Below, one piece after another: positions 47,092 through 55,296 of a stretch of DNA of 64,000 bases. The DNA comes from Streptococcus sp. S784/96/1 (GTDB taxonomy: Bacteria > Bacillota > Bacilli > Lactobacillales > Streptococcaceae): NCBI RefSeq assembly GCF_902729355.1, contig NZ_CACVCC010000009.1:1-64000 (forward strand), in the 5' to 3' direction. Below the pieces are notes generated by a model. The model ran no database searches. It saw only the letters and a list, made by a program, of their open reading frames with translations, and was not told the DNA's origin. The translations under genes were made by a program, and so were the position numbers. How positions within the stretch are numbered: the stretch's first letter is position 1; each line of letters starts with the position of its first letter.

Positions 47092-47534
47092 TGATTACCT
47101 TCTTTTAATTGTTCTATTTTTTTACATAATTCGTGATAGGTATCAGAGTTTTCCATCTCCCATTCAATAATCTCATCAACACCAGCTTCTCGTAATTCAG
47201 CTATGCAATCAGCTGTATTTTTAATAGACTGTCCTTGATGATGAGCAATAATCCCTAAACTAGGAAGTCTAAACACTTGTGCAAAATTAGGTGAATAGAC
47301 TCTATAGGCACGGCTAGAATGTAAGAGCATCAGGAGACAATAAGCATTTTGTTGCATTGCAATAATATGCTTTTTCATGCTAGGACTCCTAAGATAAGTG
47401 CTAGGAACATAAATTGTTTCACGACCGTACACGATAGATTTTATGAGGCAAATCTCCTCCTCATTTTCTAGTACTCTAATGAGTTCCTTTTTCCCAGAAC
47501 CCTCTGGTCCAATAATCAGTATTCGTTTTCTCAT
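47088..47534 (-). CDS. EutP/PduV-like P-loop protein, degenerate
   Basis: A 148-residue protein that starts like EutP/PduV (MRKRILIIGPEGSGKKELIR). The Walker A keeps G-x4-GK but has Lys where Ser or Thr should bind Mg, and no DxxG or NKxD guanine motif is seen (the expected place reads IIAHHQGQSIKNT). The C-terminal DTYHELCKKIEQL helix is retained. EutP was reported as an acetate kinase in Salmonella and PduV is linked to positioning compartments; this copy looks unfit for nucleotide hydrolysis. It overlaps the EutS-like and alcohol dehydrogenase genes by 4 bases each. Confidence 0.75.
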   Translation of the reverse strand: MRKRILIIGPEGSGKKELIRVLENEEEICLIKSIVYGRETIYVPSTYLRSPSMKKHIIAMQQNAYCLLMLLHSSRAYRVYSPNFAQVFRLPSLGIIAHHQGQSIKNTADCIAELREAGVDEIIEWEMENSDTYHELCKKIEQLKEGNQ

Positions 47535-47878
47535 GATTTTGTTAATGAAACAATGGAGAATCCTAAGTTAGCCTTAAAATAGTCAAGAATTCTTTGTAGG
47601 GCTGTTTCTACACTCTGTACATCTCCACTAAACATGAGAGAACCTGTGAAACGATCAATAAAACAAATGTCTATATCTGCTGCTTTTCCGGCTAAATCTG
47701 CAGCAATAACAGCTGTTTCGTATGGAGTTATAGCCAAAATTCCAATAGCTCCTTTATCTTCTACTCCCAGACTGTCATAAACCGATTGGATGGGAGCAGC
47801 AATAACATGAGCCAATGTAATTTGTTTACCCGGAACAGATTCTTGAATAATTCGATTGATTTCTCCAATTACTTCCAC
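47531..47878 (-). CDS. eutS: Permuted BMC-H shell protein (EutS/PduU type)
   Basis: A 115-residue circularly permuted BMC domain. It starts with the extra strand and helix typical of EutS/PduU (IQESVPGKQITLAHVIAAP), then DKGAIGILAITPYETAVIAADLA and DICFIDRFTGSLMFSGDVQSVETAL. These hexamers carry a small beta-barrel cap and are usually a minor shell part. Translation is coupled to the EutP-like gene by an ATGA overlap. It follows cutD. Confidence 0.9.
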   Translation of the reverse strand: MEVIGEINRIIQESVPGKQITLAHVIAAPIQSVYDSLGVEDKGAIGILAITPYETAVIAADLAGKAADIDICFIDRFTGSLMFSGDVQSVETALQRILDYFKANLGFSIVSLTKS

Positions 47879-47898
47879 AAAATTCCTCCTCCCAATCC

Positions 47899-48885
47899 TT
47901 AGTGTTTAACAACATTTACTGGAAAATCATACGATAAGATATAGCTTTCTATCCTATCTAAGTCATATTGACTTAACGATGGATCACCTTCAATTTGATA
48001 TTCCATTCCCAATTGTTTATACTTATTGACACCTAATTTATGATAGGGTAGAAGATCAATTCCCTGAAAATTTACTCTGTCTTTATACGGAAGTAAAAAG
48101 TCAATAATAGCACGAATCTCCTCTTCGCTATCATTGATTCCTTTCAACATGGGCATGCGAATCTTCACATTATAACCGGCATCTAATACAGATTTTAGAT
48201 TGTTCAAAATCCGCTCGTTTCCAACACCTGTCCATTCATTGTGTTTTTTGGAATCCATATGCTTCAAGTCAAATAAGAACAGATCTGTATACTCAGCGAC
48301 CTTCATCACCACCTTATTTGGGACATGACCTGCTGTTTCTACTGCGGTATTCAAACCATCTTGCTTACAAGCTTTCAACAAAGCAAGTGCCCCTTCACCC
48401 TGGGCCAAACATTCTCCACCAGACAGAGTAACACCACCACCAGACATTTCATAAAAGGCATCATCTTCATGAATAATATCCATCAGTTCTGAGATGGTTT
48501 TAGCCTCTCCTGCAATTGTTAATGCACCTTCGGGACACCCCTCAATATCTGCTCTTGTTGGACGCTTTTTCTGATAACGCCGAATATCAATTGGATGCTC
48601 TTTGTCGGAATACTCATATGGAACAGGCACTTCCTCATTAGCAAATTTAAAGCAAACACTTCCCAGCGGACAAGTTTTGGCACAAGAGTTATAGGGTTTG
48701 CATAGGGTTTCCTTATGCATGATGTTTGTCCCAAATTCTAGTCCTTCTGGATTAGCACACCACTTACAACGCATTGGACAACCTTTGAAGAAAACAATAG
48801 TACGAATGCCTGGACCATCATATAAATTATATTTTTGAACATTGAATACATTGATTCGTGTTTCATGTTTTTTTACTGTTGCCAC
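47899..48885 (-). CDS. cutD: Radical SAM activase of CutC (glycyl-radical-activating enzyme)
   Basis: A 328-residue activase. The radical SAM motif is GCPMRCKWCANPEG (Cys-x3-Cys-x2-Cys, near residues 36-43). The SAM-binding GGGVTLSGGECLAQ and AVETAGHV segments and LFLFDLKHMD are typical of pyruvate-formate-lyase activase relatives. An inserted Cys-rich stretch (LCKPYNSCAKTCPLGSVC and EGCPEGAL) is a ferredoxin-like domain, although its Cys spacing is irregular. With a reduced flavodoxin or ferredoxin it abstracts the Gly hydrogen to switch on CutC. It is next to cutC, separated by a 73-base spacer with a hairpin. Confidence 0.92.
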   Translation of the reverse strand: MATVKKHETRINVFNVQKYNLYDGPGIRTIVFFKGCPMRCKWCANPEGLEFGTNIMHKETLCKPYNSCAKTCPLGSVCFKFANEEVPVPYEYSDKEHPIDIRRYQKKRPTRADIEGCPEGALTIAGEAKTISELMDIIHEDDAFYEMSGGGVTLSGGECLAQGEGALALLKACKQDGLNTAVETAGHVPNKVVMKVAEYTDLFLFDLKHMDSKKHNEWTGVGNERILNNLKSVLDAGYNVKIRMPMLKGINDSEEEIRAIIDFLLPYKDRVNFQGIDLLPYHKLGVNKYKQLGMEYQIEGDPSLSQYDLDRIESYILSYDFPVNVVKH

Positions 48886-48911
48886 TACAATTTTCTCCTA
48901 TCCGAATAGTT

Positions 48912-48944
48912 ACAGTAGGCCTTCTGGCTAAAGAAGACCACTGT
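48912..48944 (-). promoter_or_regulatory. Hairpin in cutC-cutD spacer
   Basis: ACAGT-GG-CTTC / GAAG-CC-ACTGT forms about 11 pairs with single mismatches and an 8-base loop, 15 bases past the cutC stop. No T tract follows, so it is more likely an mRNA processing or stabilising stem than a terminator. Confidence 0.5.
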
Positions 48945-48958
48945 ATCCACATTATGTT

Positions 48959-51505
48959 TTAAATCCGTGTCAAAACTGTACGCGCAATAATTTCATCCTG
49001 AACATCTTTACATAATTCAACGAAGAAGGCACTATAACCAGCTACACGAACAATCAAATCACGATATTTTTCTGGATGTTGTTGTGCTTCTAGCAAAATT
49101 GCATTGTCAAGATAGTTAAACTGCATCTCACCATTACCAAGAATACTTGCTGTTCTAAGTAAGGTAATCAAACTTTCCTCACCTTGTGGAGTGTCAAGAA
49201 GACCTGCCATAATCTTGAAGTTATGAACCATGCCGATATTCATATTTTCATTCGCCATCTTGGAAACTGACTTAATGATCGCTGTCGGACCCTTGGTATC
49301 CATACCATGATCTGGTGAGATACCATCTGAAAGCGGTGTCCAAGCACGGCGACCAGAAGCAGAGGCTCCTGTAATTTGACCGAGAGGTGTATTATTCGAA
49401 ATGGACAAGGTACCATGACTCAAAATAGAATACAAAGTCTTATACTTACGATGTTCCTCTTCTGTGAACTCGACAATATCCGAAGCAAAATAATCCACAT
49501 AGTCATCGTCATTACCATATTTAGGAGCTGCTAGACAATCTGCGCGAATGTGATCATACCCTTCAAAATCGGCAATCAAAGCCTTGTTCAATTCGGCAAG
49601 TGTATACTTTTTATCTTCAAAGACAAGTTTTTTAATTGCTGCCATGGAATCTGCGTAGTTAGCAAGTCCTGACCAAACAACACCTGGACCGAAATTGTAC
49701 ATCGCTCCACCTGATTTAACTCCACGACCATTTTCCATCGTACCTTCATACATCATAGACATCAATGGTGCCGGTGCTAACTCACGTTGGACACGCTGAG
49801 AGATGACGGTCATAACAGAAGTCCATTTGGTAACATACTTGATTGTCTCTTTAACAGCGGCTTCAAATTGTTCAAATGTTTTGTATTGCTCAAGAGGTCC
49901 CATATCTGGAGTAACTGGTTTTCCGTACCATAATGGAATACCTTGGTTTAGCGTCGTTTCGATTAAGATTGGCCATTGAGTGTAGGCTGTTGATGTCCAT
50001 TGATAGAGACGACCCGATTTTTGTGGTTCTACGCATCCCATTAAGCAGTAATCACGTGCATCCTCCATTGAAACACCTTTTGCCAACATCATTTTGATGT
50101 GAGCGTCGTCAAAGTGACACGCAGGGAAACCAATTCCTGCACGGACAACATCAACAATTTTCTTCAAGTACTTACGTGGCGATTTGTTATTGATACGAGT
50201 TGCCAAGGTTGGTTGATAAACCTTCACATGGCGAATCGCATCCATCAAAAGATAGGTCAAATCATTTGTTGCATCACGCCCTTCACGTGTTACCCCACCA
50301 ACACACATGTTTACAAATGGTTGATAACCTGCAAAGAATTTAGAAGATCCCTCTGATGTTAACCACATCATTTCTGACATCTTAATAAACATACAGCCGG
50401 CTAATTCAAAAGCTTGATAATCATTCATCCGGCCAGATTCAATATCCTTTTTATAAAGTGGATACATATACTGGTCAACACGACCAATTGAAAGACCTGT
50501 CTGGTTTTCTTCACAGAGTAGTAGGTGCTGAATTGTTACAACGTATTGCATCGCTTCCCAGAAAGTCTCTGGTTTATGCGCAGGAACATTGGCATTGACG
50601 CGAGAAATCATCTCCAATTCTGCTCTGCGTTTTGGATTGGATTCTTTTGCGGCTAATTCTGCTGCGTACTCAGACATACGCTTCGCATAAATCATAACAC
50701 CTTCTGCTGTTAGAATTTGCGATTTGTAGAAATAGATTTTCTCCAAATCATCTGGATTAGCATAGTCCAGTTTTGCTAGGTGGGCTTCTGCTTCAGCCTT
50801 AATATCTAGCATACCTTTTTTCATCCCTACCACATCGTATCCTGGATTTGAGTCACCGCCACCAGAACAAGCATGATAAGAACAATCAGAGACAAATGAT
50901 TCGCCAGAAAGTTCCCAAGCACCCGCTTCACGGTATTGTGACTCACAGGCTTCATCTACAGAACGTCCTTCCCAATATGGGAAAATTTCTTCTCTTAGAA
51001 CCTTTTTATCTTCTTCAGACAAGGCGTATGGGTCCTGCGGACGAGTTGAAATCGTATCAATTTCATCGCGAAGCCAACGCCATGAAATATCTGGAGAAAA
51101 GGCACCAAAACGTGCGCCACCATTCGGTGCACCTACCAATAATTCATTATCTTGAATGACTACTGGAGCAATTTTACAAAATTCTTTGAAAGCAGTTCCG
51201 CGTAGGATTGCTTTTGGCATACCTTCATTCTCTTTAGAAATTCGTGTCAGGTTTACCGCACGAATTAAAGAGATTGTTGGTTGCGCTTTCAAATATTGGT
51301 TTTTTAAGGCCTGCAATCGAGGTGTAATTCCCTCTGGTACATCTGTACCTTCTGACACAAGCGGTTCTACATTTGCAAAACTAATTTCTGGCTTTGTAAT
51401 ATCATCAGAAACACTTTGGAAAATTTTTACCAGTGATGCACGTTCTTCCGCACTTAGTTTCTTCGTAGCTTCTTCCAGCTTAGCTGTAAATTCCTTCATA
51501 TCCAT
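48959..51505 (-). CDS. cutC: Choline trimethylamine-lyase (glycyl radical enzyme)
   Basis: An 848-residue glycyl radical enzyme. The thiyl Cys and its partner Glu are in [11 protein letters not shown] (Cys491, Glu493), and the radical Gly is in [10 protein letters not shown] (Gly823). The N-terminal active-site part reads [17 protein letters not shown]-x-E marks the lyase/dehydratase branch rather than PFL (C-C). My recollection of CutC sequences, the SDCSYH...[10 protein letters not shown] stretch and the operon content point to choline cleavage into trimethylamine and acetaldehyde. It is the short form without the ~300-residue N-terminal extension of Klebsiella-type CutC. Start taken at MDMKEFTAK; the upstream in-frame start overlaps the ribosome site AGAGAGGA. 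A diol or glycerol dehydratase is the main alternative. Confidence 0.88.
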   Translation of the reverse strand: MDMKEFTAKLEEATKKLSAEERASLVKIFQSVSDDITKPEISFANVEPLVSEGTDVPEGITPRLQALKNQYLKAQPTISLIRAVNLTRISKENEGMPKAILRGTAFKEFCKIAPVVIQDNELLVGAPNGGARFGAFSPDISWRWLRDEIDTISTRPQDPYALSEEDKKVLREEIFPYWEGRSVDEACESQYREAGAWELSGESFVSDCSYHACSGGGDSNPGYDVVGMKKGMLDIKAEAEAHLAKLDYANPDDLEKIYFYKSQILTAEGVMIYAKRMSEYAAELAAKESNPKRRAELEMISRVNANVPAHKPETFWEAMQYVVTIQHLLLCEENQTGLSIGRVDQYMYPLYKKDIESGRMNDYQAFELAGCMFIKMSEMMWLTSEGSSKFFAGYQPFVNMCVGGVTREGRDATNDLTYLLMDAIRHVKVYQPTLATRINNKSPRKYLKKIVDVVRAGIGFPACHFDDAHIKMMLAKGVSMEDARDYCLMGCVEPQKSGRLYQWTSTAYTQWPILIETTLNQGIPLWYGKPVTPDMGPLEQYKTFEQFEAAVKETIKYVTKWTSVMTVISQRVQRELAPAPLMSMMYEGTMENGRGVKSGGAMYNFGPGVVWSGLANYADSMAAIKKLVFEDKKYTLAELNKALIADFEGYDHIRADCLAAPKYGNDDDYVDYFASDIVEFTEEEHRKYKTLYSILSHGTLSISNNTPLGQITGASASGRRAWTPLSDGISPDHGMDTKGPTAIIKSVSKMANENMNIGMVHNFKIMAGLLDTPQGEESLITLLRTASILGNGEMQFNYLDNAILLEAQQHPEKYRDLIVRVAGYSAFFVELCKDVQDEIIARTVLTRI

Positions 51506-51537
51506 ATTGAATATTTCCTCTCTTTCGAACAATCAAT

Positions 51538-52908
51538 TCATGACTTATTATTAACTTCAAAACCAACCTGACGGGTATAAGTCAAATGTTTCGGTGTGAT
51601 ATTTTCCGAGCTATATCCTTTACCAGTTGTGATACCTCCCAATATCAATGATGTCGGGAAGTTAGAAACAATACCTGTAGCGACACAAACTGTAGGTGCA
51701 TTTACCACAATTCTCCCAACCTTTTTGACTAGGGCAAACTCTCTGATGATTTTCCAATCTTTGGAATGTATGGTTAGCGTATGTCCCATTTTTAACTCAT
51801 CTAGCAAGTTCATACATTTAACACAAGCTAAGGTCCAATCCGGCTCCAAGTAGACTACAATCACTGGACAGAGTAATTTTCGACTAAAAAAATCCTCTTC
51901 ATTCATGTAATCTTGGACAGATACAAGAACCTTTGTTTCTGCCGGAACAGATATGCCGGATTGTTCTGCCAACCAAATAGCTGACTTCCCAATATAATTT
52001 TCCTTAATATTCTTCTCTGAAGCTGTTAGAAATGCAATCAGTTTCCTAGTCTCTGACTCCGTCAGCAAATGAGCTCCATTCTTTTCTAGGCTATCTTTGA
52101 TTTGATCTGCAATAACATTTTCAGTAACTAGAAATTGCTCTGCACCGGGTAAGATACCATTTTGAAAACTTCTCGAATGAATGACATCACTAACAGCTTT
52201 CTCGATGTTTGCGGTTCTTTCTACAAATACTGGTCCAGATGAATCCCCACCATATAATAAAGGTATATTGGTGACAAACTTATTTGAAATGTATTCTGGG
52301 CAGCCAATATTGATGAGTAGAGAAACCTTATCACTGGCCAACAATTCCAGTATTCCTGCATCGCTAATTGTCTCACCTAGGCTGATACCATCTTCAGGAT
52401 AACCAGACTCTTCGGCAAGCATAATTAGTTTTTTCAAACTATGAAGAGTTGACCTTGTTGACTGCCGATTAGCAATGAATACCAGAGAATTTCCTGTTTT
52501 CATCGCTAGTAAACAGACATTAACCAATAAGGTAAAGGTTGGGCGAGCTGGTAACAAAACCGCAACAACCCCCAACGGCGCTCCAATTTCGATAACTTTT
52601 TCTGTAGAATTTCCACCGATGATACCGATATATGACTCCTTCTGAAGAGTTTCCTCGAAACGTTTCAGAAAATGTGTACATAAAAAATGCTCATCCTCTT
52701 CCACACCGTAATCATTACCAGTCACAAACTCGTGGACATAGTCGCTTGTTTTGTCCAGCAAAGTTTTGATAAAGATAGAAGTCACGACATCCAAATCACT
52801 TTGACTGTACTTCTGCAAGTGAACAAAAGACATTTGACCATTCAGAAGCAAATTTCTTATTTCTTGAATTGATTCCAAATCTTTGTCAATATATCTCATT
52901 TCGTTCAC
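51538..52908 (-). CDS. Aldehyde dehydrogenase-like protein without catalytic Cys
   Basis: A 456-residue homologue of the operon's own acylating dehydrogenase. It aligns along most of the chain (APLGVVAVLLPARPTFTLLVN, KTGNSLVFIANRQSTRST, VFVERTANIEKAVSDVIHSRSFQNG). The catalytic loop reads NGILPGAEQ where the active paralogue has NGTICASEQ, so Cys is replaced by Pro (residue 254). The C-terminal extension with the encapsulation helix is missing too. It is likely a pseudoenzyme: scaffold, regulator or acyl-binding subunit. Possible starts are GTG at the given end or ATG three codons later. It stands directly before cutC, 6 bases after a shell gene. Confidence 0.85.
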   Translation of the reverse strand: MNEMRYIDKDLESIQEIRNLLLNGQMSFVHLQKYSQSDLDVVTSIFIKTLLDKTSDYVHEFVTGNDYGVEEDEHFLCTHFLKRFEETLQKESYIGIIGGNSTEKVIEIGAPLGVVAVLLPARPTFTLLVNVCLLAMKTGNSLVFIANRQSTRSTLHSLKKLIMLAEESGYPEDGISLGETISDAGILELLASDKVSLLINIGCPEYISNKFVTNIPLLYGGDSSGPVFVERTANIEKAVSDVIHSRSFQNGILPGAEQFLVTENVIADQIKDSLEKNGAHLLTESETRKLIAFLTASEKNIKENYIGKSAIWLAEQSGISVPAETKVLVSVQDYMNEEDFFSRKLLCPVIVVYLEPDWTLACVKCMNLLDELKMGHTLTIHSKDWKIIREFALVKKVGRIVVNAPTVCVATGIVSNFPTSLILGGITTGKGYSSENITPKHLTYTRQVGFEVNNKS

Positions 52909-52914
52909 ACTTTC

Positions 52915-53232
52915 CTACTCTGTTACTTCTTCTGGGAACATCATTTCTAATGAGTAACGATCAATGATTTTCTTTAAATCTTCATGTGGTCCTGGAATGA
53001 CAACACTACTATATACCTCAGTCCCCATTTTTTCTACTGCACTAACTCCCGCATCAACAGCTGTCTTGCAGGCAGCCGTTTCACCTTGGACAATAACTGC
53101 AATATAACCTGATGCAGTGTTGACATAAGCAATTACTTCAACATCTGAAGCCTTTACCATTGCATCTGCCGCCTCAAGTGCATAAACAAGACCAAATGTC
53201 TCCACAGCACCAATTGCTTGATATCTTTCCAT
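52915..53232 (-). CDS. BMC-H shell protein
   Basis: 105 residues, one BMC domain: QAIGAVETFGLVYALEAADAM, SGYIAVIVQGETAACKTAVDAG and VVIPGPHEDLKKIID, with an acidic C-terminal tail. The pore-loop region (NTASGYIAVIV) differs from the KEHVGGG type of the flanking copies, so its pore has other chemistry. GGAGGAAATA lies directly before the ATG. Hexameric facet protein. Confidence 0.9.
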   Translation of the reverse strand: MERYQAIGAVETFGLVYALEAADAMVKASDVEVIAYVNTASGYIAVIVQGETAACKTAVDAGVSAVEKMGTEVYSSVVIPGPHEDLKKIIDRYSLEMMFPEEVTE

Positions 53233-53246
53233 TATTTCCTCCTTTA

Positions 53247-53543
53247 TTAATTATCAACATCATGTACAGAAACCATGTCTCCAACAGAAGAAATCGGCCT
53301 AGGCATTACATTATGAGCAGTCAATTTACCAATTGCATCTGCTGCACGTGCCCCTGCTTCAACAGCAGCCTCAACAGCAGCTACATCACCAACTACCATG
53401 ATTGTAACCAATGTAGAACCAACATTTTCATAGGAAATCAATTTGACATTGCTGGCTTTTAGCATCTTATCACATGCTTCCAAAGCTGGCACCAAACCAA
53501 CTGTTTCCACAAGACCTAATGCCTGCCCACCATGATATCTCAT
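53247..53543 (-). CDS. BMC-H shell protein
   Basis: 98 residues: QALGLVETVGLVPALEACDKML, NVGSTLVTIMVVGDVAAVEAAVEAG and HNVMPRPISSVGDMV. One BMC domain with a distinct pore loop (YENVGSTL) and a natural Cys in the second helix. Its start overlaps the stop of the next upstream gene (ATGA). It forms one of four regular hexamer types of the operon. Confidence 0.9.
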   Translation of the reverse strand: MRYHGGQALGLVETVGLVPALEACDKMLKASNVKLISYENVGSTLVTIMVVGDVAAVEAAVEAGARAADAIGKLTAHNVMPRPISSVGDMVSVHDVDN

Positions 53544-53842
53544 ATCGCTCCTCCTTTTACATTTCGAAATTCTTTTGCAATATATTTTTCAACTGCGTAT
53601 TTTCCATCATCATTTATCTGATAACGGATTCTAAGTTTTCCGTTTTCGTCTAAATTAAATCCTGACTGAACAAGATAACCATTGCACTCTAACGACATCA
53701 AATGTTCTAAAAACAAGTCCTCTCTGAACTGTTTTTCACTGCCAAATAAAGGTTCCAAGGCTGACATAACTTGAAATACATCCGCCTCTTCCACTGTGCT
53801 CATATAATTTAGCACCGCTGTTCTTGCTGGTAATAATTTCAT
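53540..53842 (-). CDS. Small protein, possible winged-helix fold, unknown function
   Basis: A 100-residue protein I do not recognise. Three N-terminal helices (VLNYMSTVEEADVFQVMSAL, FREDLFLEHLMSLECNGY) are followed by a beta hairpin (FNLDENGKLRIRYQIND) and a last helix (GKYAVEKYIAKEF), as in a winged-helix domain. It is translationally coupled to a shell gene by an ATGA overlap and sits directly after the transporter. It could be an operon-specific regulator or an assembly factor. Confidence 0.6.
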   Translation of the reverse strand: MKLLPARTAVLNYMSTVEEADVFQVMSALEPLFGSEKQFREDLFLEHLMSLECNGYLVQSGFNLDENGKLRIRYQINDDGKYAVEKYIAKEFRNVKGGAI

Positions 53843-53845
53843 GAA

Positions 53846-54841
53846 CTATACCTCATCTTTTCTGAAAAAATCTAGTGGATTCGTCGTTACTAGAATGGCA
53901 CCTGTGATAATCACCAACGAACCAACGACAATAGTTGTTGTAATTGCTTGTCCAAGGAATAAAACACTAAGCAGGACACCCCAGAAAGCATAGGTAATAT
54001 TTAAGGACATACCAATCGCAGTACCAACCATAGCATTTGAACGATACCATTCCATATATGAAATACCGACCAATGTACCGGAAATTAGTAAGAGAAATAC
54101 TAAAAACGGTGAAGTTAAGGTTGCTGTAAATAGACCAGTAGCTCCAATAATTGGGACAATGATAACCATTTGAATTAAACCAGAAACCAATTGACGTAGG
54201 GTTACAGTGACTTCTGAGTCAAGCATTGCACCACCAAAACTTGAAATCGTTCCTTCCAATCCCCAGCATATTGCAGCCACTACAGCTAAGATAATTCCTA
54301 ATGTAAAATTAGGAGCTCCCTCAGGTTTTACCAGATTGATAACAACCGCACCAGCCACACACATCAACATCCCAGAAACAACTCGCATGTTTAATTTTTG
54401 TTTCAAGAAAATAGCTGAGAAAAGTGCACCAAACGCAGCTGTTGTCGCTGAAATTGGAATAGCAAAAGCTCCCGCTAAATAAAGACCAACTAGGTAAGCA
54501 CCATTTGCTACTGGGCCGCCCAAAATATAGCCAAGCAACATAATTTTCCCTGGTTTAGTAGCTAATGTACGGCCCAATTCTTTAAATTTCCCATTTCTTA
54601 TCGCTGCAAGCAAGAGCACACAACCACCCAAAAAATCATTTATCGCCCCCATTACAAAGGGAGCTGCTAAAATGCCCACCGCTGACTTAATCGGATCAAA
54701 TCTCTGAAGAATCATAATAACAAAGGAGTACAATCCATAAAATAAGCCAGAAATAATTCCACTTCGAATACCTGCAATACGGAATTTTTTGGTCGTTTCA
54801 TTCATTTTTTGTTGTGCAATAGTACTTGTCATTTGTCCCAT
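53846..54841 (-). CDS. DMT-family (EamA) transporter, candidate choline permease
   Basis: A 331-residue drug/metabolite transporter with ten hydrophobic segments and two EamA halves (ISGLFYGLYSFVIMI and LAVVAAICWGLEGTISSFGG). The half-end LGYILGGPVANGAYLVGLYLAG recalls LicB, the DMT choline permease of pneumococci. Placed second in the compartment operon, where choline (or another substrate) must be brought in, it is the best candidate importer. Choline specificity is inference; trimethylamine export is an alternative. The stop is 3 bases before the small protein's start. Confidence 0.8.
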   Translation of the reverse strand: MGQMTSTIAQQKMNETTKKFRIAGIRSGIISGLFYGLYSFVIMILQRFDPIKSAVGILAAPFVMGAINDFLGGCVLLLAAIRNGKFKELGRTLATKPGKIMLLGYILGGPVANGAYLVGLYLAGAFAIPISATTAAFGALFSAIFLKQKLNMRVVSGMLMCVAGAVVINLVKPEGAPNFTLGIILAVVAAICWGLEGTISSFGGAMLDSEVTVTLRQLVSGLIQMVIIVPIIGATGLFTATLTSPFLVFLLLISGTLVGISYMEWYRSNAMVGTAIGMSLNITYAFWGVLLSVLFLGQAITTTIVVGSLVIITGAILVTTNPLDFFRKDEV

Positions 54842-54877
54842 AAAAATACCTCCTAATATCTTAAAAATAGCGAGCCA

Positions 54878-55156
54878 TTATTTAGAGCTGGGCAAAATTG
54901 TCTCTACTTCCCCGTGCGGACGTGGAATAACATGAACAGAGACCAGCTCACCGATTCGTTGTGCAGCAGCAGCACCAGCATCTGTCGCTGCCTTAACTGC
55001 TCCGACATCTCCTCGAACAAGGACAGTTACTAAACCACCACCAACATGTTCTTTCCCGATTAAAGTAACATTTGCTGCTTTAACCATTGCATCTGCCGCC
55101 TCTATTGAGCCGACTAATCCTTTAGTTTCAATCATTCCTAATGCTTCGGAATTCAT
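54878..55156 (-). CDS. BMC-H shell protein (PduA/EutM type), copy A
   Basis: 92 residues, first gene of the operon. Identical to the copy at 40222-40500 except for about five residues, yet many codons differ by synonymous changes. One BMC domain with pore loop KEHVGGG. The start ATG ([13 protein letters not shown]) follows AAGGAGGTAGTGAC; a longer frame adding [18 protein letters not shown] runs through the ribosome site. Probably the most abundant facet protein because it is promoter-proximal. Confidence 0.94.
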   Translation of the reverse strand: MNSEALGMIETKGLVGSIEAADAMVKAANVTLIGKEHVGGGLVTVLVRGDVGAVKAATDAGAAAAQRIGELVSVHVIPRPHGEVETILPSSK

Positions 55157-55265
55157 GTCACTACCTCCTTTATATATTTTTATATACTTATATTTAACAC
55201 ACAAGCACATATAAATTTTATTTTTGATACAATTATAAAAAATTCACATACTCCTATACAACAAC

Positions 55266-55296
55266 ATTGTAAACCCTTCCACAAAGTCAAGGTCAA
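55266..55296 (-). promoter_or_regulatory. MerR-type promoter of the BMC operon
   Basis: Minus strand: -35 TTGACC (55291-55296), spacer of exactly 19 bases, -10 TACAAT (55266-55271). The long spacer and the CCTT...AAGG half-sites inside it are hallmarks of promoters that a MerR-family protein untwists. It starts a leader of about 100 bases before the first shell gene. Confidence 0.8.

Noticed and set aside
48959-51505. Pyruvate formate-lyase or glycerol dehydratase
   Set aside because: PFL has adjacent cysteines at the active site; here a C-V-E motif. The dehydratase option stays possible but the SDCSYH...GGGDS stretch and operon content favour choline.
36482-55156. Ethanolamine (eut) or B12-dependent propanediol (pdu) compartment
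   Set aside because: EutJ/N/P/Q/S homologues are present but no EutBC, PduCDE or EutH; the signature enzyme is a glycyl radical enzyme with activase.
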